DNA from: Gordonia sp. OPL2
GTDB lineage: Bacteria; Actinomycetota; Actinomycetes; Mycobacteriales; Mycobacteriaceae
Direction of reading: 5' to 3'
Assembly: GCF_003797825.1 (NCBI RefSeq)
Contig: NZ_RKME01000024.1
Coordinates: 1-64,000 of the forward strand
Length of the DNA stretch: 64,000 bases
In this document: one piece after another, positions 1 to 7,398 of the stretch
Position numbering within the stretch: position 1 is the stretch's first letter
Layout of the letters: every line of letters begins with the position of its first letter
Notes under the pieces: model-generated
Told to the model about the DNA's origin: nothing
Database searches by the model: none
What the model saw: the letters and a program-made list of their open reading frames with translations, nothing else
Position numbers and translations under genes: made by a program

Positions 1-34
1 CCCGGCCCCCGGGGGTCCCGCACCCCATCAAACA

Positions 35-58
35 CTATTGAGTCACATGACTCAATAG
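35..58. promoter_or_regulatory. Perfect inverted repeat, probable operator
   Basis: Two 11-base arms (CTATTGAGTCA and its exact complement) are separated by two bases. The size and symmetry fit a TetR- or MarR-type operator. It lies just downstream of the stop codon of the leftward gene ending at 105, so it more likely controls a gene whose start lies left of the window. The regulator is not known. Confidence 0.6.
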
Positions 59-104
59 ATCCCGCGAATGTCCGACTCAGACGCCGGCGGTCAGCCTCCA
101 GGTG

Positions 105-1040
105 TCAGCGGCGGAGCGTGATCGACAGCAGCGCGCCGCTCTCGGTCCCGGCCACGAGCGAACCCGGTCGGCCTGGGTGTTGCGCGACGGCCGTGACCGG
201 TTGTCCGACAGCGGCCGTGCAGGTCCGGCCGGTGGGCAGGTCCACCGTTGCGATCTGCCCCGTGACCAGGGTGACGACGAGGGTGCGGTCGTCGAGAGCC
301 GTGAGATCGTCGAGAAGCCCGGGCAGTGGGCGCGTGACGTCGGCAGCGACGGCGGTCGCCGACGGGTCGTCGATCGGTACACGCAGGATGCGACCGGTCA
401 GACTCGTCGTGAGAGTGACGTACAGGTCGTCCCCGATCACGACGATCCCGTTGGTGCCGGTGCCGTTGATCGTGCCGTCCGGCGACAGATTCTTGGGTGC
501 ACGCGCGGACCAGGCCTCATCGAGAAGTCCCTGGGGACCGATGCGCAGCACGCCGCGGTTGCTGTCTGCGACATACAGATTGCCGCCGGGCCCGAAGGCC
601 ATCCCGTTGGGCATCCCCAGCCCCCTGGCTAACTCGTGGGGCGTCGGCTGTCGATCCGTCGGGTTCATCCGCAGGATCCGGCCGGTCCGCGGCACCCCGG
701 GCAGCATGTTGACCGCCGCGTTGCCCGACGTGACGTAGAGCAGTCCGTCGGGGCCCGGGCGGACCGCTCCCGGCGCGTCCACGGGCACGGTCGCCGTCCG
801 ACGGCCGGCCCGGTCGTATCGTTCCACCGCGTTCAGCGACAGCCGCGACACCCACAGGTTGCCCAGGTCGTCGAACGCCAGGTTCTCCGACCACCCGGCG
901 GGTCCCGGCGACGGCAGTCGCGTGGTCACGGCGATGCGGGGACAGTCGGGTGCTGCCGATGCGGAGGGCATGCCCAGGCCGGTGAACGCGATCGCGGCCG
1001 CGCCGACGAGGACGCCGACGGTCCGCAGTGCAGTCGTCAT
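105..1040 (-). CDS. Secreted SMP-30/gluconolactonase-like beta-propeller protein
   Basis: The 311-residue product starts with a Sec signal peptide (hydrophobic residues about 8-24, probable cleavage after SASAA near 30). The mature part has repeated short blades with motifs such as FDDLGNLWVS, GPDGLLYVTSG, MAFGPGGNLYVADS and GTGTNGIVVIGDDLYVT. This is the pattern of SMP-30/NHL-like six-bladed propellers, which include lactonases and extracellular binding proteins. No catalytic role can be assigned. It is the last gene of a leftward cluster devoted to alternative-signal export, 105 bases after the preceding gene, so it may be co-transcribed with it. The ATG at 1040 is the natural start because it opens the signal peptide. 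Confidence 0.75.
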   Translation of the reverse strand: MTTALRTVGVLVGAAAIAFTGLGMPSASAAPDCPRIAVTTRLPSPGPAGWSENLAFDDLGNLWVSRLSLNAVERYDRAGRRTATVPVDAPGAVRPGPDGLLYVTSGNAAVNMLPGVPRTGRILRMNPTDRQPTPHELARGLGMPNGMAFGPGGNLYVADSNRGVLRIGPQGLLDEAWSARAPKNLSPDGTINGTGTNGIVVIGDDLYVTLTTSLTGRILRVPIDDPSATAVAADVTRPLPGLLDDLTALDDRTLVVTLVTGQIATVDLPTGRTCTAAVGQPVTAVAQHPGRPGSLVAGTESGALLSITLRR

Positions 1041-1145
1041 CGCGCAAAGGTACCGCGTACCGGGCCGATGAGGACGGCTCCCATGTCCCGGGAGGGAGCG
1101 ATGAGGCCCTCGATGCGTCGATGGTCCCCGGCGAGCAGTGCCGTG

Positions 1146-2588
1146 TCATGCCCCGGGCAGAGGCGGTGTTGTCGTCGTGACTGCGCTCGACGACGCCGCG
1201 TCGTCGGCGTCCGCGCGGGCCGCCGGTGTCCGGGTACCGGTGGTCGACGTCGAGGGCGAGGTCGGCGCCGAATCGGGCGGGGCGGTCGGCGGTGCCGCCG
1301 TGGTCGGGGTGCTGGTCGGCGCGGGACCGTCGCGGGCCGGAGCCGCCGGTGCAGACTCCGGAGCTGTGGTGGGCGGTGTCGTCGGCGACGGCGTCGTCGG
1401 CGACGTCGTGATCGGCGGTGAGGACGACGGTCCGGTGGTCTCCGGTGCTGCGGGCGTCGACGACACAGCGGGCGACCGCGAGCCGGACGACGGCGATGTG
1501 CTCGACGGCACGGACGACGACGCACTCCCCGACGGTGACACCCGTCTGGGCGCAAGGCTGTTCGTGGTGGTGCCCGCCGGCGAGCAGACGGACAGACCGA
1601 GGACCGGGATGATCGTGCGGGTGAGCGGCGGGGACGAGACGAAGTTGTCGCCGACGAGTGAATGCAGCGACGCGGTGACGGTGAGCAGCGCGATGGCGGC
1701 CGGGGGTGTCACCGTGATGGTCCCCGACGCCTGCGCCGGAACGACCTGCCGCACCGCGGTGGTGAGCAGCGCTCCGGTGTAGACGACGAGATAGCGGTAC
1801 GTCGGGTTGACGACCGGCCAGCTGAGCTGCGCGGTGAGTTGCAGTCCCGTGTTGGCACACGTGAAACTCGCCGGCCGGGTCACCGTACCGGTCGACACCG
1901 TGACGCGCCCGCTCGCCGTGTCCGTCAGCGGCGCGGCGAACGCCGGACCCGGCCGGCCGAAACCGATGGCGGCACAGATCATCACGAGCACCAACAGAAT
2001 GCCCACCCCGTTGCTCACACCGGACATCGAGTGTCGCGGCCGCGGGCGGGATCTCGGCCTCCGCACGGGCCAGAACACGGTTGCGACGAGCCAGATCGCC
2101 AGGATCGCACCGGCGACGGCTGCCGTCGGAGTCGACAGTGCGGCAACGAGATAGCCCGCATACGGGACCGCGATCACCACTCGGTCGACGTCGGTGACGA
2201 CGTAGGGCCGGGCGTCGACGACGTTGTTGTCGTCCCCCTTGAGGATCAAGGTCACCGAGTTGCCGGTCACCGACGACACCTTCTCGACCCGGTGGGTGAC
2301 GCGGTCGCCGTTGTCGGCGGTCACGCTCACGACATCGCCGGCCGACACCTGCGTGGCCGGCACCTCGCGGGCGACCGCCAGCGAGCCGGTCGGCATCGCC
2401 GGACTCATCGAACCGGAGCGGACGACCAGGGGTGTGAGGCCGACGATCACCGCCGACAGCGCCGCGACGACACACACGAGACCGAGGACCGCCCCGACCC
2501 AGAGCGCGGCGTCGACCAGACCGGAGACCTCTCGGCGGCCGCTCTCGCCGTCGGGCCTTCGGTGCCGGCGCGCTGCGAGTTCAGACAA
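1146..2588 (-). CDS. SipW-type signal peptidase I with Pro/Ser/Thr-rich tail
   Basis: The 480-residue product has an N-terminal membrane segment (about 29-56) leading into the SGSMSP box, with catalytic Ser60, and a THR motif at about 98-100. Serine with histidine, instead of the Ser/Lys dyad, marks the archaeal/ER-type S26B peptidases that include SipW. Further membrane segments lie near 145-178 and 194-211. After them comes an extracellular domain of about 115 residues and a low-complexity tail of Pro, Ser and Thr (about 345-480), both absent from ordinary SipW. The start is TTG and overlaps the upstream exported-protein gene by 8 bases, implying translational coupling. The tail may span the cell wall; that is inference. 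Confidence 0.85.
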   Translation of the reverse strand: MSELAARRHRRPDGESGRREVSGLVDAALWVGAVLGLVCVVAALSAVIVGLTPLVVRSGSMSPAMPTGSLAVAREVPATQVSAGDVVSVTADNGDRVTHRVEKVSSVTGNSVTLILKGDDNNVVDARPYVVTDVDRVVIAVPYAGYLVAALSTPTAAVAGAILAIWLVATVFWPVRRPRSRPRPRHSMSGVSNGVGILLVLVMICAAIGFGRPGPAFAAPLTDTASGRVTVSTGTVTRPASFTCANTGLQLTAQLSWPVVNPTYRYLVVYTGALLTTAVRQVVPAQASGTITVTPPAAIALLTVTASLHSLVGDNFVSSPPLTRTIIPVLGLSVCSPAGTTTNSLAPRRVSPSGSASSSVPSSTSPSSGSRSPAVSSTPAAPETTGPSSSPPITTSPTTPSPTTPPTTAPESAPAAPARDGPAPTSTPTTAAPPTAPPDSAPTSPSTSTTGTRTPAARADADDAASSSAVTTTTPPLPGA

Positions 2589-3153
2589 CCGAGGTCACCG
2601 CCGATGCGACGAACGTGAACTGCACACCGCCAGAGGTCGTCTGCACGGAATTCGGTGCATCGGTCGGGAGAGTGAACTGGACACACAGCGGGTCTGCGCC
2701 CGTTCCCCCGGCCAGCGGACCGCGCGTGCCGAGGATGGCGGTGTCACCGGCGGTTATCGCCTGATCGACGACGGTCGTCGCCGTGCCACCGCTGCAACTC
2801 CCACCCGACACCGTCGCCCCCGTGGTGATCCGGAGACGCATGGCCCGTCCGGTGGCGTCCGCACTGCGCACCGCCGTCGTGTAGCGGACCGCGAGCGAGC
2901 CGCGGTTCTGCACGATCAGCGGCACACCTGCACTGTCGCCCGGCAGGAGCGCTCGACCCAGCGTCACGGTATACGGACTGGTGACGGTCGCGTCGGCGTC
3001 GTTCAGTGCGATGTCGACGGTGCCGGTGGTGAAGACACCGGACGTCGTCGTCGTGCTCGCCGACCACGTCGCCAACGTGCTCACCGTGCCGAGACCGAGG
3101 ATCACTCCGAGCGAGAGAAGGGCACGTATCCGCATCGACACGACACCACTCAT
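2581..3153 (-). CDS. SipW-dependent (alternate-signal) exported protein
   Basis: The 190-residue product opens with a basic, hydrophobic stretch (RIRALLSLGVILGLG) followed by TLATWSAS and then TTGTVDIAL. That is the form of the TasA/CalY-type signal cleaved by SipW-like peptidases. The rest is rich in Thr, Ser, Val and Gly, as in beta-rich fibre-forming or surface proteins. The start at 3153 is chosen because its ATG overlaps the stop codon of the upstream peptidase gene (ATGA), and an upstream in-frame start would lie deep inside that gene. The substrate lies between two peptidase genes, so either could process it. Confidence 0.78.
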   Translation of the reverse strand: MSGVVSMRIRALLSLGVILGLGTVSTLATWSASTTTTSGVFTTGTVDIALNDADATVTSPYTVTLGRALLPGDSAGVPLIVQNRGSLAVRYTTAVRSADATGRAMRLRITTGATVSGGSCSGGTATTVVDQAITAGDTAILGTRGPLAGGTGADPLCVQFTLPTDAPNSVQTTSGGVQFTFVASAVTSVV

Positions 3154-3749
3154 CGCGCTCCCCGCGCCTTCGTCGAGGCCTCGCGATGGGCGCGTCCCGC
3201 GCCGACGAACTGCCATAGGGCATAGAGGAACAACGCAGCGGCGGCGATCGCGACGACCAGCATCCGCGTGTCACCGGTCAGCCAGTTGTTGACATATCCC
3301 AGGTACGGGATGCTGTACCAGAGCGTTCCGCGGATCTGCACGGGCTTCACCGGCTCGCGATCGGGTTGGGGATTCGCATCGCCCTGGGTCGTGTAGACCC
3401 GCTCGCCCGTCCGGTCGACACCGGTCGCGATGACACGATGCGTCACCACATCCGGTTGACCGGACTCCAGTTGATAGGTGACGACCGTGCCCACCGGTAG
3501 GTGCGAGGCGTCGGTCGCACGGACCACCACCAGCGTTCCCGCAGGGTAGGTCGGCTCCATCGACGACGTCAGCACGGTGTAGGGCCGCGCCCCGCCGAGA
3601 AAGGGCACCACGATCAGGGCGAGCACGAGCGCGGCCGCCGCCAGCACCACGACCCAGGTGACGACCGCGCGAATCCACCACCAGACGCTCGTGTCGTCGG
3701 AGAGTTCCGGGGGTGTGCGCCCGGCGACGGTCGTCACGGTCGCTCCCAC
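3150..3749 (-). CDS. SipW-type signal peptidase I (S26B)
   Basis: This 199-residue membrane peptidase has a transmembrane segment at about 27-50, then LTSSMEPT with catalytic Ser63 and VVTHRV with His104, and a C-terminal membrane segment near 168-190. The Ser/His pair and the short length fit SipW. The start is GTG. The gene lies between two exported proteins of the TasA/CalY type, the usual context of a dedicated peptidase for that signal. It is one of two such peptidases within 2.6 kb. Confidence 0.88.
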   Translation of the reverse strand: MGATVTTVAGRTPPELSDDTSVWWWIRAVVTWVVVLAAAALVLALIVVPFLGGARPYTVLTSSMEPTYPAGTLVVVRATDASHLPVGTVVTYQLESGQPDVVTHRVIATGVDRTGERVYTTQGDANPQPDREPVKPVQIRGTLWYSIPYLGYVNNWLTGDTRMLVVAIAAAALFLYALWQFVGAGRAHREASTKARGAR

Positions 3750-3765
3750 CTCGAGCGGATGCCCG

Positions 3766-4323
3766 TCATGTCTGTTCCGCGCGGAACGAGAGCAGATGGG
3801 TGTACGACGCCGGCTGGACCCCCGATACCGAGACCAGAGTCGTTCGGATACACCAGGTCTCGCTCGCCGCCGGTTGCAGTTCCCGGAATGTCGACGTGAC
3901 GGCCGTTGTCCCGGTCACGCCGGTCATCGTCCCGAACGCGGCCACCGGCCCGAGAGGCGCACCGGCCGTACAGGACCCGCCCACCGAACCGGCGAGCGTC
4001 ACCGCCACCGTCGAGGCGGTCGAGGGCACGGGCCCCGCGGAGACGAGTCGGTACCGGAGCGCGACCGTGCCGGTGTTGACGATGACCAGGGGCGCCTGCA
4101 CAGGCACGTCCGGCACGACATCGGTACCGCTCAGCGCCGGGAGGGTGTAGTTCGGGTCGGTACCCGCCCCGGTGGACAGCGACAGCCTGCCGGCCGCGAC
4201 GGCACCGGGCTCGGAGGTCGCGGCGTCGGCCCAGTAGGCACCGGTGGTCCGCACCGACATCAGCATGAGCAGCCCGACCACGGCGACGACGACCATCGGG
4301 ACGATCCGGCGGGCGGTCAGCAT
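3766..4323 (-). CDS. SipW-dependent (alternate-signal) exported protein
   Basis: The 185-residue product has an N-terminal membrane segment (about 8-24) followed by the TTGAYWADAA and GRLSLSTG motifs typical of SipW substrates. The remaining sequence is a low-charge beta-rich domain with two cysteines near the middle and end (GGSCTAG, ETWCIR). The gene lies 16 bases upstream of a SipW-type peptidase and about 40 bases downstream of another substrate gene, so the three are probably one transcript. Function could be fibre subunit, adhesin or pilus-like surface protein; the sequence does not decide. Confidence 0.78.
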   Translation of the reverse strand: MLTARRIVPMVVVAVVGLLMLMSVRTTGAYWADAATSEPGAVAAGRLSLSTGAGTDPNYTLPALSGTDVVPDVPVQAPLVIVNTGTVALRYRLVSAGPVPSTASTVAVTLAGSVGGSCTAGAPLGPVAAFGTMTGVTGTTAVTSTFRELQPAASETWCIRTTLVSVSGVQPASYTHLLSFRAEQT

Positions 4324-4363
4324 CGAGATGTCCGATGAGTACCCGGGCAGCCGGCCCGATCAC

Positions 4364-4909
4364 CTACGTCCGGACCTGCTGCAGCGTGACCTGGAAGTTC
4401 TGCAGGTTGATCGTCCCGTTCTGCCCTTCCTGGTTGGGCGTGTCGGTATCGAATGTGACGGTGATGGCGACGTCGACCGTGTCGCCGTCATTGGCCTCGG
4501 TGATCTCATTCGCCGGAAGGGCCGCACCATTGATGGTCGCCGTGGTATCGATGTCGACATGTGGCGCGAGATCGGGACTGATGACCGCATCGCTTTGAGT
4601 TCCGGTCACAGTTGCGCGCAAATTCTCACCCGATGCCCCGATACGGAAAGTCGCGTTGTATCGGAGTACATCACCCGGGACAATACGGAATGTATTGATG
4701 TCGGCAATGGCGCCGGAGTTCACCGCACCAGGTGACACATCCTCCCACTGACCGTTCCCGACCAGCGAGATGTCAAGCGTACCTGCGGTGATGTTGCCGG
4801 CCTCTGCATCGTCGCTGTCACTCCAGAGCGCATAGGACCCGGCGCCACCCAGCAGCAGTAATACCGCGGCCACCGCCGCCAACGCGCCTTTCGCCACCTT
4901 CTTGTTCAC
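4364..4909 (-). CDS. TasA/CalY-like alternate-signal exported protein
   Basis: The 181-residue product starts MNKKVAKGAL, has a hydrophobic core to about residue 24, then the diagnostic GSYALWSDS and AEAGNITAGTLDISL segment seen in TasA, CalY and related SipW substrates. The mature domain is acidic and Asp/Thr/Ala/Ile rich. The start is GTG with a GGGAG ribosome-binding site about 10 bases upstream. It is the first gene of the leftward cluster, the best-conserved substrate in it, and the most likely major fibre subunit. The upstream region is unusually AT-rich for this window. Confidence 0.85.
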   Translation of the reverse strand: MNKKVAKGALAAVAAVLLLLGGAGSYALWSDSDDAEAGNITAGTLDISLVGNGQWEDVSPGAVNSGAIADINTFRIVPGDVLRYNATFRIGASGENLRATVTGTQSDAVISPDLAPHVDIDTTATINGAALPANEITEANDGDTVDVAITVTFDTDTPNQEGQNGTINLQNFQVTLQQVRT

Positions 4910-5148
4910 GCAGAATCAACTCCCTCGATGTGGAAACTGACGATGACAAACAGGATTTCAACGAATCTTCGACAGCACATAGGAGTCTGGCACAATCCGC
5001 GATTCGTGCTCCCACCATAAACCGCGACGGGGTCATGATGTCCATAGGTTCGCGAATTTTTCCATTGTTCGGACCTCATCGACTTCTATTTCCTAAACAA
5101 ATGTTTCAACTATTCGTGGCACACATTCGGGATGCGTGCCCTCTGGGC

Positions 5149-5211
5149 GCGATCGAGGGCACGCTCGGCGGGATCCAGGGCACGATCGGCGAGATCGAGG
5201 GCACGCTCTGC
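5149..5211. repeat. Three tandem imperfect 21-base repeats
   Basis: Units at 5149-5169, 5170-5190 and 5191-5211 share the core GATCnAGGGCACGnTCnGC. The period is a multiple of three, but there is no credible gene here. A role as a regulator-binding array or remnant repeat is possible. Confidence 0.8.
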
Positions 5212-5240
5212 GGAGGGATCGCAGGACTTCTCCAACTAAC

Positions 5241-5258
5241 AAGCAGTCTGGACTGTTT
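5241..5258. promoter_or_regulatory. Palindromic operator upstream of the TetR gene
   Basis: CAGTC and GACTG flank a two-base centre, with AA/TT outer pairs (AAgCAGTC TG GACTGtTT). It lies 28 bases before the TetR start codon, which suits autoregulation of the TetR/monooxygenase operon. This is inferred from symmetry and position only. Confidence 0.5.
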
Positions 5259-5285
5259 CTCGATTTGCCGCTACGCTCGCCAGTC

Positions 5286-5867
5286 ATGACCGACCAGCCC
5301 ACGCCGGCGCCGCGCACTCAAGCGCAGCGGACCGCCGCCACCCAGGCGAAGGTGCTCGACGCGACCATCGAGTCCCTCGTCGAACTCGGGTACGCGAAGA
5401 CGACGACGCAGGAGGTCAACCGGCGTGCCGGGGTGTCGCGCGGTGCGTTGCTGCATCACTTCCCCACCCGTGAGTCGTTGGTCGTCGCGGCTGTCGGCCA
5501 CCTCGTCGATCGCCGGATGACCGAGATCTTGAGCCGACCGCGCACCGGCGACGAGGACATCGCGGTGATCTTCGAGGCTTTCGGCGGTCCGTTGTTCGAC
5601 GCCGCCCTGGAACTCTGGGTCGCCGCGCGCACAGACTCCGGCCTGCGCGACGCGATCATCCCGCTCGAGCAGAAGGTGTCCGATGCCCTGCTCACCGGTA
5701 GCGCCGAACTGTTCGGCTCCCGGTACACCCCCGAACAGATCGCGCTCTCGGTCGAATTGGCGCGCGGACTCGCGGTGTCGCGGATTCTGCGGACCCCGGC
5801 CGCCGACCGCGCGCTCGTCGACCAACTGCTCACCGCATGGAAGGACATGGTGACCACCGATGAGTGA
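5286..5867 (+). CDS. TetR/AcrR family transcriptional regulator
   Basis: The 193-residue product has an N-terminal TetR helix-turn-helix at about residues 18-62, seen as TTTQEVNRRAGVSRGALLHHF followed by the RESL cap, and a helical ligand-binding half. The ATG at 5286 is chosen because an upstream in-frame start would read through tandem repeats with no domain. The gene overlaps the monooxygenase gene by 8 bases, so it is the first gene of the oxidation operon and probably its own regulator through the palindrome at 5241-5258. The inducer is probably a ketone or lipid substrate of the downstream enzymes (inference). Confidence 0.9.
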   Translation: MTDQPTPAPRTQAQRTAATQAKVLDATIESLVELGYAKTTTQEVNRRAGVSRGALLHHFPTRESLVVAAVGHLVDRRMTEILSRPRTGDEDIAVIFEAFGGPLFDAALELWVAARTDSGLRDAIIPLEQKVSDALLTGSAELFGSRYTPEQIALSVELARGLAVSRILRTPAADRALVDQLLTAWKDMVTTDE

Positions 5868-7398
5868 GAACCGGAACGGGAACCGGACGACGCTGCCCGA
5901 CCGGGTGGATGTCCTCGTCGTGGGTGTCGGGTTCGGCGGTCTGGCCGCACTGCACCGTCTACGCGCCGACCACCCCGACCTCGAGATCCTGGCGATCGAA
6001 CGGGCATCCGGAGCCGGCGGGGTCTGGCGGGAGAACGACTATCCCGGCGCCGCCTGCGACGTGCCGACGTCGCTGTACTCCCTGTCCTTCGCGCCGAACC
6101 CGAACTGGTCACACACCTACGGCCGCCGGAACGAGATCCACGACTACCTCGTGGATGTCGCCGAGGACCATCGCGACGTCATCCGCTACGACTGCGCACT
6201 CGAGAACGCGTCCTGGGACGCGGCGCGCTCGGAATGGGTCGTCACCACCGAACGGGGCACCCTGCGTTGCCGATTCCTCGTCACGGCTCCCGGGGCGCTC
6301 TCCGAGCCGGGCGAGCCCGACCTCCCCGGCGCCTCCGACTTCACCGGCACGATCTTCCACAGCGCACAGTGGGATCACTCGCATGATCTCACCGGACGGC
6401 GCGTGGCCATCGTCGGCAGCGGCGCGTCGGCGGTGCAGATAGTGCCGGAGATCGTCGACCGCGTCGAGCACCTCACGGTGTTCCAGCGGACACCCGCCTG
6501 GGTGGTGCCACGCCTCGACCGCAGCATCGGACGCATCGAGCGGGGCCTCTATCGCCGGCTCCCGGCCGCCCATCGGGTCATGCGCAGGCTCGTCCATCTC
6601 TACCGCGAGTTCTACGTCATCCTGATGGCGCGCCGTCCCCAGCTACTGCCCATCGCCACCGCGCTCGGCAAGCTGCAGCTACGCGTCCAGGTGCGAGACC
6701 GGGCACTGCGTCGTCGCCTCACCCCGGACTACACGATCGGATGCAAGCGGATGCTGTTGACCAACAAGTGGTTTCCCGCACTCCAGCGCGACAACGTGAC
6801 TCTCACGGGTGCGATCACCGGATTCACCGCGACCGGGGCGCTCGACCGCGACGGCACCACCCACGACGTCGACACCGTCATCCTGGCCACCGGATTCACC
6901 CCGACCGAACCGCCCATCGCCCGTCACCTCCACGGCGCGTCCGGACGCTCGCTCGCCCAGACGTGGGCCGGATCGCCGAACGCCTATCGCGGGGTGTCGA
7001 TCCACGGGTTCCCGAACCTGTTCTTCCTCTACGGGCCCAACACCAATCTCGGCCACAGCTCGATCGTGCTGATGCTGGAGCCGCAGGCGTCCTACACCAG
7101 TGCGACGATCGCACACCTGCGCGCCCAGGGGCTCGAGACCGTCGAGGTCACCGAGCAGGCACAGCTGCGCTACAACGCCGACCTCGACCGCGAACTCGGC
7201 GGCACCGTCTGGAACACCGGAGGGTGTGCCAGCTGGTACATCGACTCCTCGGGCCGCAACTCCGTGATGTGGCCGACCTTCACCAACACCTATCGGCGGA
7301 TGATGTCGCGCTTCGTACCCGCCGACCACATCCTGACCCGGGGGACGACCCAGGCGATCGATCCCACCGATCCGGCCGACGCGAAGGTGGCCCAGTGA
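5860..7398 (+). CDS. Flavin-dependent monooxygenase, Baeyer-Villiger type
   Basis: The 512-residue cytoplasmic enzyme has an FAD-binding GVGFGG motif at 22-27, the Baeyer-Villiger fingerprint FxGxxxHxxxWD at 161-172 (FTGTIFHSAQWD), and a second Rossmann motif for NADPH, GSGASA, near 184-190. Family members insert oxygen next to a ketone carbonyl to give an ester or lactone. The gene overlaps the TetR gene by 8 bases and the following GMC oxidoreductase by 4, so the three are co-translated. The substrate cannot be read from sequence. The companion genes suggest a ketone made by the GMC enzyme or a steroid/terpenoid-like compound. Confidence 0.88.
   Translation: MSENRNGNRTTLPDRVDVLVVGVGFGGLAALHRLRADHPDLEILAIERASGAGGVWRENDYPGAACDVPTSLYSLSFAPNPNWSHTYGRRNEIHDYLVDVAEDHRDVIRYDCALENASWDAARSEWVVTTERGTLRCRFLVTAPGALSEPGEPDLPGASDFTGTIFHSAQWDHSHDLTGRRVAIVGSGASAVQIVPEIVDRVEHLTVFQRTPAWVVPRLDRSIGRIERGLYRRLPAAHRVMRRLVHLYREFYVILMARRPQLLPIATALGKLQLRVQVRDRALRRRLTPDYTIGCKRMLLTNKWFPALQRDNVTLTGAITGFTATGALDRDGTTHDVDTVILATGFTPTEPPIARHLHGASGRSLAQTWAGSPNAYRGVSIHGFPNLFFLYGPNTNLGHSSIVLMLEPQASYTSATIAHLRAQGLETVEVTEQAQLRYNADLDRELGGTVWNTGGCASWYIDSSGRNSVMWPTFTNTYRRMMSRFVPADHILTRGTTQAIDPTDPADAKVAQ

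Larger units (their letters stand above)
4910..5285. promoter_or_regulatory. Intergenic control region between export cluster and TetR gene
   Basis: This 376-base stretch separates two divergent transcription units. The part next to the export cluster (about 4920-5110) is clearly lower in GC than its surroundings and probably holds that cluster's promoter; I cannot name hexamers with confidence. The part next to the TetR gene contains three tandem 21-base repeats and an operator-like palindrome, listed separately. A 119-codon open frame crosses the region but has no ribosome-binding site or family resemblance, and I do not call it a gene. Confidence 0.5.

Noticed and set aside
517..2475. 652-codon leftward open frame
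   Set aside because: It is a GC-rich shadow of the peptidase and propeller genes, low in hydrophobic residues and full of Arg/His/Asp.
4930..5289. Open frame of 119 codons with a heptad-like IEGTLGG repeat
   Set aside because: No ribosome-binding site or domain; the repeat is explained by the 21-base DNA repeats, and the frame crosses into the TetR promoter.
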